From positions 1 through 7,544 of the forward strand of contig CAZUZS010000132.1 of NCBI GenBank assembly GCA_964624795.1: DNA of 7,544 bases, written 5' to 3'. The first letter of the stretch is position 1. Every line of letters begins with the position of its first letter. Under the pieces are notes generated by a model that was not told the DNA's origin, ran no database searches, and saw nothing but the letters and a program-made list of their open reading frames with translations. The position numbers and the translations under genes were made by a program. This document shows, in pieces, positions 1 through 5,247 of this stretch. The stretch is from CAZUZS01 sp964624795. Lineage in GTDB: Bacteria; Calditrichota; Calditrichia; RBG-13-44-9.

Positions 1-770
1 GAAAATTCACCTTCTCCCAAAACCTTTTCAAGGCCGATGAGAATGCTGCCGCCATCCGCCAGGGTTGGACCAATTTGCAGCTTCTGCTTGTCCCTGAATG
101 CATTCTTTAAATGGGATTTTATTATCCCAACCTTCTGAGAATAGCTCTGCAATCCCCTTAGATTGCTGCACATTTGCAGCACCGTTTGGGGGAGGCCCTC
201 CCCTTCCATCTTGAAAAGCCAGGAATCATCGCTCATCACCCGCTTAAAGCCGCCCGTGAGGAACACCGGGTTTATTTCCGTGACGGTGCCTTTCAGGGCG
301 GAATGCAACGGCAGTATCTGTTCTTTCCGGACAATCCAGGCTATCAACTGTCCGGCGGAATAGGTCTCACCGGTTTGTGGAAGAACAATCCGGTCAACCG
401 GCTCAAGTATTTTCAGCAGCAGCGTATCGGCCCCCACCTGGATGGTGCTATTCCCACTGGATTTATACCATAAATGAGACGGATGATAGCAGCGATCCAT
501 GTGCAGTTGGCACCCCGAAAACAGTGCGTAGAGATAGCGATTGATCATCTCCTGGATTTCGCCGGCAGCATTCTGTTGCGTGCTTTGTCCGGGCGCAAGC
601 GAGAACTGCTCCCCGGGCTGCCCCTGGGGAGCCAGAATTCCCCGCATCACCTTGTCGAATTCGCACACCTCACAATCGAACTCCTGGTTGCACAATTTGT
701 AATTGACAATCCCGGCTGACATCCATATACATTTTGGATCCGTTCTATTTTTATGAGATGGGGTTCGCAT
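1..770 (-). CDS. GcvH-like protein with N-terminal four-cysteine motif (3' end beyond window)
   Basis: Partial: 256 codons are visible and the frame is still open at position 1. I translated it by hand. Residues 1-40 carry Cys14, Cys27, Cys33 and Cys36 (C-x12-C-x5-C-x2-C), which could bind zinc or an iron-sulfur cluster. The GcvH-like domain follows from about residue 94: CYHPSHLW at 94-101 corresponds to the His-x-Trp start of H proteins, then a beta-rich section ends in GTVTEIN (161-167). A TLADGG motif lies at 236-241, matching the ends of the two other GcvH-like proteins in this cluster. At the position where those two have their candidate lipoyl lysine, this protein has Gln151, so it may not be lipoylated. 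There is no signal peptide or membrane helix in the visible part. The start at 770 is preferred because it keeps Cys14 in the protein; ATG codons at 782 and 722 are in frame, and none has a strong ribosome-binding site. It lies 118 nt after the preceding gene. Its role is unknown; a regulatory or scaffold partner of the lipoyl-type proteins is inference. Confidence 0.8.
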   Translation of the reverse strand, partial: MRTPSHKNRTDPKCIWMSAGIVNYKLCNQEFDCEVCEFDKVMRGILAPQGQPGEQFSLAPGQSTQQNAAGEIQEMINRYLYALFSGCQLHMDRCYHPSHLWYKSSGNSTIQVGADTLLLKILEPVDRIVLPQTGETYSAGQLIAWIVRKEQILPLHSALKGTVTEINPVFLTGGFKRVMSDDSWLFKMEGEGLPQTVLQMCSNLRGLQSYSQKVGIIKSHLKNAFRDKQKLQIGPTLADGGSILIGLEKVLGEGEF

Positions 771-888
771 ATAGTTTACCATCTGTTAGGTGAAACCGTT
801 TATCTGCTGCTCTTTATTTATCATGCTTTCGCGACTGCTCTCGATTGCAACTTGACGCTTCGCAAATATTTCTGCCGCCAATCCTCGA

Positions 889-1581
889 CTACTTGCTCAT
901 GAAGAACTCGGCTGCAACGTCTTCCCAGCTATCCGGAGAAAGCTCTTTGGCAAATCCGGCAACCGGGAAACCGCCGTCCTGCAGAACCATTCCCAGCTCG
1001 CCGGACATTTTTGAGCGCAACAGGTTGACGGTGTTCTCCATCCACGCCACTGCCACACGACCACTGAGAAGGTTCTTCAAATTAGAATTCAGCTTATCGA
1101 CCTTTACCTTCACCAGCCAGCCGTTATTGTAAGGATCCTGGCTGAGCAAGTCCGGATTTTGGATAACAGATTCGTTAACCGAAATCACTTCTCCATTGAC
1201 CGGTGAAAGCATGTCAATAGGTTTCGAATCGACCAGCAGCTTCCAGGCATTTTCGCCCTGCGTAATGCGGGTGCCCGGTTTTGGCATATCGAATGCTTCC
1301 GGCTTGCCGAGAAATTTCTGGGCAAAATCGTCTATTCCCACCTTCACTACATTATCTTCCTCCGGCTGCGCCCAGGTATGGCCCTGGTGGTAATAAAGCC
1401 CTTTTTGCAGTTGGAACCATCCGGCTCGTGATACGCCCGCTCCGGCAGGTGCGGGTACCGCTGCTTTTTCCGTTCTATTCAAATATCTCCAGTAAACAAT
1501 AAGCGCTAACAGAAATCCGATGACCAGCAGGTATTCAATTCCTTTGGTCGCAAACAGATCTACATAACTGAAACCTTCCAT
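889..1581 (-). CDS. Membrane-anchored GcvH-like (lipoyl-type) protein
   Basis: 230 residues. One hydrophobic helix at about 15-31 is followed by basic residues (Arg32, Arg36, Lys39) and an Ala/Pro-rich linker (40-50), so the C-terminal domain is predicted cytoplasmic by the positive-inside rule. Residues 63-160 are a clear H-protein domain: YHQGHTWA (64-71), VGIDDFAQKFLG (81-92), and SPVNGEVISVNE (126-137). The candidate lipoyl lysine is Lys120 in VDSK, one residue closer to the Ser-Pro turn than in textbook glycine-cleavage H proteins. A C-terminal extension (195-230) contains LQDGG (200-204) and a Trp-containing helix, features absent from normal H proteins of about 130 residues. The gene overlaps the membrane-subunit gene by 22 nt and has a good ribosome-binding site (plus strand 1590-1595), indicating translational coupling. 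No glycine-cleavage genes adjoin it, so participation in glycine cleavage is unlikely; a redox or acyl carrier role beside the HybAB-like module is inferred. Confidence 0.88.
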   Translation of the reverse strand: MEGFSYVDLFATKGIEYLLVIGFLLALIVYWRYLNRTEKAAVPAPAGAGVSRAGWFQLQKGLYYHQGHTWAQPEEDNVVKVGIDDFAQKFLGKPEAFDMPKPGTRITQGENAWKLLVDSKPIDMLSPVNGEVISVNESVIQNPDLLSQDPYNNGWLVKVKVDKLNSNLKNLLSGRVAVAWMENTVNLLRSKMSGELGMVLQDGGFPVAGFAKELSPDSWEDVAAEFFMSK

Positions 1582-2861
1582 CGTTCGGGCTCCTCTTCGA
1601 TATTGAGTTGTTGATATTTAACTACTTCCTTTTCTTCTTCTCTGGCCCATTCGGGCGGCTCGCTCAGGATAGGCATCCGGTTAACGATCCAGCGAAACAC
1701 AAGAATTTCAGCAAAAATAACCGTCAGCGTGATCCATATCTCCATCCAGGACGGGATATAGTGTTTTGGGGCAAACCAGTTGAATGCAATAATGGAAATA
1801 TTCAGGCGATTCATCACAATCCCGATCAGCGCCATAATGGAAGCCAGTTTGACCAGAAAAATATTTTTTCGGCGGACGCTTTGCACAAACAGTATTCCGG
1901 GAATGAGTACAAAACCAATCACTTCGGTAAGGAACCAGTAACCCATAGGCGTATTGAGGTAAGCATACTGCTGCCCGTGAACAAAGACAAGGATTTTCAG
2001 GAAGAGATAAACGAACATGGCGCCGGCGCAAATTTTGGCCAGACCCAGCAAAATATTGTTGTGAGCATAATGAGTTTTGCGGCTGATTCGTTTCCTGAAG
2101 ACCCGGTGGCTGATGCTGCCTTCGAAGATCACCATGGAAAGGCCGGCAAAGATGCTGGATACAAAAAACAGGATTGGAATGAACTCCGAATACCACAGCG
2201 GGTGTATCTTGCTTTTCGCCATCAGGAACAACGCCCCCAGACCCGATTGGTGGAGAGTGGAGAGCGTAATCCCGAAGATGACAGCACCGATGGTGAGGCC
2301 GCCCAAAATTTTTCTGATCTTTTTCCAGCCCAGCCATTCGGCGACAGCCGGGGAAAATTCAATAAATTCCGCCATCATGTAGAGCATGAAATGCCAGGCC
2401 ACAAGGAACATGATGGAGCTGACCCCAAACGAATTGCCAATGATAGGATTAATAACATTCCACGGTCTTCCCAGGTCGAACACCAGGGCGCCGGCATAAA
2501 ACAGGTAGGCCAGGAAACCGTTTAATACCGTCACCCGCACAATCGGGTGGTATTTTTCCTGGCGCAGGATGTAAACCATGAAGGTGAGCACATAAGCGCC
2601 GCCGGCAAACGCCACCCCGGTTATCACATCAAAACTGATCCAGAGGCCCCATGGATAATCCTGCGTGAGGTTGGTAACCGCACCCAATCCTTTGATAAAG
2701 CGAATGACTAACAACACAACACCTACCGAAATGATGACAGCGGATAAGATGTTAAAAGGTGTAAGGATTCTCCCTTTTGGCTTCATTTCACTTAGCAGAA
2801 ATTTGAAAAACCTGCGGGATTCCGATTTCAGCATGGCGGTTGAACTCTGTTGTCCGTTCAT
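1560..2861 (-). CDS. HybB/NrfD-family polytopic membrane subunit
   Basis: 433 residues with about ten hydrophobic segments (roughly 36-56, 72-98, 110-128, 148-168, 187-207, 225-247, 268-294, 309-327, 335-358, 372-394). Family hallmarks are PWGLWISFDVITG (70-82), LVFDLGRPWN (126-135), STLHQSGLGALFLMA (201-215) and HPLWYS (220-225), all typical of HybB-type proteins, the subunits that exchange electrons with membrane quinones and partner a HybA-like ferredoxin. Its upstream neighbour encodes exactly that partner. The start at 2861 is chosen because it follows the ferredoxin stop codon by one base and has a GAGGG ribosome-binding site five bases upstream; a start at 2906 would only add 15 basic residues overlapping the ferredoxin gene. 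The acidic C-terminal tail (about 398-433) probably faces the cytoplasm. No haem-binding CxxCH motif is present. Family assignment is firm; the physiological electron donor or acceptor cannot be read from the sequence. Confidence 0.93.
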   Translation of the reverse strand: MNGQQSSTAMLKSESRRFFKFLLSEMKPKGRILTPFNILSAVIISVGVVLLVIRFIKGLGAVTNLTQDYPWGLWISFDVITGVAFAGGAYVLTFMVYILRQEKYHPIVRVTVLNGFLAYLFYAGALVFDLGRPWNVINPIIGNSFGVSSIMFLVAWHFMLYMMAEFIEFSPAVAEWLGWKKIRKILGGLTIGAVIFGITLSTLHQSGLGALFLMAKSKIHPLWYSEFIPILFFVSSIFAGLSMVIFEGSISHRVFRKRISRKTHYAHNNILLGLAKICAGAMFVYLFLKILVFVHGQQYAYLNTPMGYWFLTEVIGFVLIPGILFVQSVRRKNIFLVKLASIMALIGIVMNRLNISIIAFNWFAPKHYIPSWMEIWITLTVIFAEILVFRWIVNRMPILSEPPEWAREEEKEVVKYQQLNIEEEPERWKVSVM

Positions 2862-2862
2862 C

Positions 2863-3726
2863 TTATCCCTCGCTTTCCGTTTTATCTTTTTTCCCTTTGG
2901 TCGCATTGTTCAGAGCAAGCAAAAATGCCGGCCACAAAGTGAGGATAATGGGTACACCATAGAGGAAATCGGTGGTGAGCTCCGGAAGCGGTTTGTCTTC
3001 CAGGTCGGTCCGAAATCCGATTTGCTCAAACGGAACGGATGAGAGATACAGGTAACCGGTCCCGCCGACTTCGTTTTCACCGTAGATGTGATGGTAGTAT
3101 TTATCCGGCTCTGCATAAATGCGGCTATTGGCTTCTTCAATAAGTTCCCTGCGGGTGCCAAACATCAAAGCTTCACCCAGGCAGTTTTCGACGCAAGCGG
3201 GCTGCTCACCCTCTTGCTGTCTCTCCCAACACATGGTGCATTTATGAATGCTGGGAACCGGTTTGTCGTAATCAAATTTCGGAATATTAAATGGGCAGGA
3301 TACCATGCAATAGCGGCACCCCATACATTTGTTTGAACGCCAGATAACCGGTCCCTCCTCGGTCTTGAGCATTGCTTTGGTAAGGCAGGCAGAAGCGCAT
3401 GCCGGCTGATTGCAATGCATACATTGCCGCTTTACGAATACTTCACCGTTGTCGGTATCAAAGCGGTTGATCAGCGTAAGCTGCTTGGTAGAGGTGTATC
3501 TTTCCTGGTCAAGATCGCTGTCCTCCATGGCGGGCTCAGGTAAATCATGTGTTTCGGCACAGACCAGCTCGCAGTTCCGGCAGCCAACGCAACGGGTTGT
3601 ATCCACCAAAATGCCCTTAAACTCCGTGTCCGGACCTGACTTGGTTTCCGAAGCCAGAAGCGTATTCTTTGTTAATAAGGTCCCCCCCGCAACTCCAAAA
3701 GCTTTTAAAAAATCTCTCCTGTCCAT
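2863..3726 (-). CDS. Tat-exported HybA-like ferredoxin (four 4Fe-4S clusters) with C-terminal membrane anchor
   Basis: 287 residues. The N-terminus MDRRDFLKAFG with hydrophobic stretch 11-25 is a twin-arginine signal, so the folded protein is exported. Sixteen cysteines form four cluster-binding groups: Cys46/49/52/56, Cys102/105/110/114, Cys134/137/140/144 and Cys163/166/178/182, the arrangement of DmsB/HybA-type electron-transfer subunits. A single hydrophobic helix near the C-terminus (about 255-274) followed by a lysine-rich tail is as in HybA, anchoring the protein on the outer face of the cytoplasmic membrane. It should pass electrons between an external partner and the quinone site of the downstream HybB-like subunit, whose start codon lies one base after this stop codon. 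An upstream AAGGGA supports the start at 3726. No molybdopterin or NiFe catalytic subunit, its usual partner, is encoded within the window. HmcB or DsrO-like proteins are alternative names for the same architecture. Confidence 0.93.
   Translation of the reverse strand: MDRRDFLKAFGVAGGTLLTKNTLLASETKSGPDTEFKGILVDTTRCVGCRNCELVCAETHDLPEPAMEDSDLDQERYTSTKQLTLINRFDTDNGEVFVKRQCMHCNQPACASACLTKAMLKTEEGPVIWRSNKCMGCRYCMVSCPFNIPKFDYDKPVPSIHKCTMCWERQQEGEQPACVENCLGEALMFGTRRELIEEANSRIYAEPDKYYHHIYGENEVGGTGYLYLSSVPFEQIGFRTDLEDKPLPELTTDFLYGVPIILTLWPAFLLALNNATKGKKDKTESEG
2867..2871 (-). promoter_or_regulatory. Ribosome-binding site that sets the HybB-like start
   Basis: On the minus strand GAGGG lies five bases before the ATG at 2861, within the last codons of the ferredoxin gene. 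It supports translation from 2861 rather than from the earlier ATG at 2906, and suggests re-initiation coupling between the two subunits. Confidence 0.65.
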
Positions 3727-3784
3727 AAGTTTTTCCCTTTCTGACTGTGAATTCGGTCATGGATGTTGAATTATCAGGATCGCG

Positions 3785-4441
3785 TCAGTTCAAGAACTTT
3801 TCCTCAAAATCCTGCCAGGTTTTGCTCTCGAATTTCGACAGAATACCGATCGGCAGATCGCCGCCGTCAGCCATGGTGTATCCCAACTGCGACTGCGGAC
3901 TGCTCTGTGCAAAGAAGCTTTTCATCTGCTGGTACCTGTCATTTAACCACTCGCGGGACTTTTCAGCGATTAACCACCCGGGAACCTCATCGGCTACATT
4001 GACCGGTTTGATGCCATACAGCCAGGTATGGCTCAACTTTTCCCACGATCCATTCTCATCGATATCAGGATTAATGCTCACGACAGTCCCATCCAACGGA
4101 GCTTTTACATGCATTACCTTTTGACCTTTATGCAAAGTGAGGATGGTGTCGCCTTTCCTGATCTCCTGACCCTGCTGCAGCATTTCCGTTTTGTCCGGCT
4201 CACCAATCAAGCCCATCAACACCGGATGAATTCCCACAAACAGGTTCCCGGTATCCAGTATCTTGCTCCATGTAAATGAAGGCTGCAGGAAAACACCGGC
4301 GGGCAGCATGTGAAAGATTTTAGAAATGGTGAGTTTCTCGGCGCCGGGCTGAGAGGCCAGCGATTGCTTTTTCTTCCTCTGGATCAGGTAATCAATCGCC
4401 ACGAAGACGATAATTGAGAGGACTACCAATAATACGACCAT
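3785..4441 (-). CDS. Membrane-anchored divergent GcvH-like (lipoyl-type) protein
   Basis: 218 residues and the first gene of the cluster. A hydrophobic helix at 2-20 is followed immediately by QRKKK, predicting a membrane anchor with the rest of the protein in the cytoplasm. The domain from about 50 to 150 has the H-protein layout but is divergent: PSFTW (54-58) replaces the usual His-x-Trp segment, and KAPLDGTVVSIN (113-124) corresponds to the SPVxGEVxxVN turn. Lys108 in GQK occupies the same register as Lys120 of the GcvH-like protein encoded at 889-1581, seven residues before the proline of the turn, so it is the candidate lipoyl site. The end of the protein repeats the family signature TMADGG (189-194) and a Trp-containing helix (209-217). 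Its AGGAG ribosome-binding site sits inside an inverted repeat. It lies 58 nt before the ferredoxin gene and probably heads the operon. Homology to H proteins is well supported; actual lipoylation is inferred. Confidence 0.83.
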   Translation of the reverse strand: MVVLLVVLSIIVFVAIDYLIQRKKKQSLASQPGAEKLTISKIFHMLPAGVFLQPSFTWSKILDTGNLFVGIHPVLMGLIGEPDKTEMLQQGQEIRKGDTILTLHKGQKVMHVKAPLDGTVVSINPDIDENGSWEKLSHTWLYGIKPVNVADEVPGWLIAEKSREWLNDRYQQMKSFFAQSSPQSQLGYTMADGGDLPIGILSKFESKTWQDFEEKFLN

Positions 4442-4447
4442 TTTATT

Positions 4448-4491
4448 TCTCCTGTATGTTATGTTAATTACGTTATCAATTTCACAGGAGA
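4448..4491 (-). repeat. 8-bp inverted repeat covering the ribosome-binding site of the lead GcvH-like gene
   Basis: TCTCCTGT on the minus strand (4491-4484) is perfectly complementary to ACAGGAGA (4455-4448), which contains the AGGAG ribosome-binding site seven bases before the ATG at 4441. The loop is 28 nt and AT-rich. In a transcript containing both arms, the pairing would hide the ribosome-binding site, giving a possible translational control; as DNA it could instead be a dyad operator. If transcription starts at the nearby sigma-54-like element (predicted +1 near 4485), most of the upstream arm would not be transcribed, so the two readings compete. Confidence 0.4.
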
Positions 4492-4495
4492 TAAG

Positions 4496-4511
4496 TTCAA
4501 ATGACGTGCCA
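4496..4511 (-). promoter_or_regulatory. Candidate sigma-54 (-24/-12) promoter of the GcvH/HybAB-like operon
   Basis: The minus strand reads TGGCACG-TCAT-TTGAA, against the sigma-54 consensus TGGCACG-N4-TTGC. The -24 half is perfect and the spacing is exact; the -12 half has GA in place of GC, a mismatch at a strongly conserved base. The predicted start near 4485 would leave a 44-nt leader. No convincing sigma-70 alternative is present: a TATACT at 4516-4521 lacks a good -35 at normal spacing. Sigma-54 promoters need an enhancer-binding activator, and repeated CGTTGAAT sites lie upstream. Confidence 0.4.
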
Positions 4512-4601
4512 AATTAGTATACCGTAACCGCAATCCTCAAATAATTAATCAGTTAGCCCTGCAATTGCACTCAAATGCGTTAAAATTAGCTAATATGATA
4601 T

Positions 4602-4720
4602 CGTTGAATATTTTTACGTTATAATTGCCGGGAGATGCCGTGAATAATGTAATCTCAATATTTTTAAGAGAATAACATGCGTTGAATTATTCATCAAAAT
4701 TAATTGCGTTATTCAACGCA
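4602..4720. repeat. Three CGTTGAAT sites, two forming a 10-bp inverted repeat
   Basis: CGTTGAAT occurs on the plus strand at 4602-4609 and 4680-4687 and on the minus strand at 4711-4718. The last two extend to a perfect 10-bp inverted repeat, TGCGTTGAAT (4678-4687) and ATTCAACGCA (4711-4720), separated by 23 bases. The sites lie about 115 to 235 bases upstream of the predicted sigma-54 start, a usual range for enhancer-binding activators. An operator or upstream activating sequence is the likeliest role. A hairpin is less likely because the stem is AT-rich and lacks a T-run. Confidence 0.45.
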
Positions 4721-4768
4721 GTCACGAAAACAGGTGTAGAATTTTAACACGCGGGTTGGGATGCCTGC

Positions 4769-4819
4769 AAAAAAAGACTGAATTTGGTTATAAAAAAATG
4801 GGGTTTGCTGAAAATCAGT
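4769..4819 (-). terminator. Weak terminator-like structure after the proS unit
   Basis: Reading the minus strand, ACTGATTTT (4819-4811) can pair with AAATTCAGT (4785-4777) with one mismatch, followed after one base by seven T residues (4775-4769). The stem is AT-rich and the loop long (25 nt), so it is a poor intrinsic terminator. It lies about 150 nt after the last gene of the unit, an acceptable place for the end of transcription. Confidence 0.25.
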
Positions 4820-4965
4820 TATTTTTTGTAGTTCTCGATTGCCCTGGATTTTTGTTCGGTCCGTGATATTGCTGCAAAAATAATCAAAAATATCGTGAGA
4901 TGGGCCGGTGGCCGGATCGGTTTTCGCCGGTTAAAAAGACGTGAGTCAAGGATAAAGCGTGAATT

Positions 4966-5199
4966 TTAATCTTGGGATGGGAAAATTGATCTGTCTCCCG
5001 AAAAGGCTGAACTGTTATATTTTTTCTCTTTGGTGCAAATATCAAAATACTCGCATTCATTGCAATCGTAATTCTCGCAGGTTTCCATGTCTTCGCATGA
5101 AGCAGCAAGATCCAGATTAACGGATACCCGGTAGCAGTAGCTGTCGTGATTGAAATGGCATTCGGCACAACCACAAGCCAGATTTTCAATAAATTCCAT
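4966..5199 (-). CDS. Small cysteine-rich protein, DUF1540-like N-terminal half
   Basis: 77 residues with nine cysteines at 9, 11, 14, 22, 35, 41, 46, 49 and 55. The first half (CGCAEC, Asn17, Cys22, Cys35, then Cys41 before an aromatic Tyr44) fits the spacing of DUF1540 domains, short proteins thought to bind metal through cysteines. The second half adds CNEC and a further Cys55, so there may be two metal sites. It has no signal peptide or membrane helix, and its tail (57-77) is hydrophilic. The gene starts 48 nt after the rhomboid stop, on the same strand, and is probably co-transcribed. The ribosome-binding site (GGGG about nine bases upstream) is weak. A longer overlapping frame (5189-4884) lacks domain-like composition and is judged a shadow. 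The cellular role is unknown; the DUF1540 match is from memory of the pattern. Confidence 0.65.
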   Translation of the reverse strand: MEFIENLACGCAECHFNHDSYCYRVSVNLDLAASCEDMETCENYDCNECEYFDICTKEKKYNSSAFSGDRSIFPSQD

Positions 5200-5247
5200 G
5201 GTATTTGCCCCGCTGGTTCAGCTTTCGTGGCGAATGAATTTCACCAA

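Larger units (their letters stand above)
4442..4965. other. 524-nt AT-rich intergenic region, no gene supported
   Basis: This stretch separates the proS-rhomboid unit from the GcvH/HybAB-like operon. It is distinctly more AT-rich than the flanking genes, has no tRNA-like or rRNA-like sequence that I can recognise, and no open frame with a convincing start and ribosome-binding site. It contains the regulatory sites listed separately (RBS-pairing inverted repeat, sigma-54-like element, CGTTGAAT repeats, weak terminator). A GC-rich patch at about 4904-4932 with repeated GCCGG forms only short imperfect stems. Confidence 0.7.

Noticed and set aside
771..888. Possible mini-gene or leader (12-codon frame from an ATG at about 830) in the 118-nt gap
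   Set aside because: It is very short, lacks a ribosome-binding site and has no attenuator-like hairpin pair. A TGGC...TTGC resemblance to a sigma-54 site in the same gap has the wrong spacing.
889..1581. Annotation as the glycine cleavage system H protein (gcvH)
   Set aside because: The domain is homologous, but the protein has a membrane anchor, a shifted lysine register, a C-terminal extension and no P, T or L protein genes nearby.
1608..2525. 305-codon open frame on the plus strand
   Set aside because: It lies wholly antisense to the HybB-like gene, has no recognisable domain, and has low-complexity composition typical of a shadow of membrane-protein codons.
2862..2906. Upstream start for the HybB-like protein at 2906
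   Set aside because: It would overlap the ferredoxin gene by 44 bases and add only a lysine/arginine-rich leader. The start at 2861 has its own ribosome-binding site directly after the ferredoxin stop.
4574..4719. Recurring GCGTT/ACGTT words as a phased repeat array or CRISPR-like structure
   Set aside because: The spacings between copies (for example 39, 65 and 27 bases) are irregular and the units are only 5-8 bases. There are no uniform repeats and spacers.
4884..5189. 101-codon minus-strand frame overlapping the small cysteine-rich gene
   Set aside because: The alternative 77-codon frame has patterned cysteines and acidic composition typical of a real protein. This frame shows neither and runs into non-coding-like sequence.
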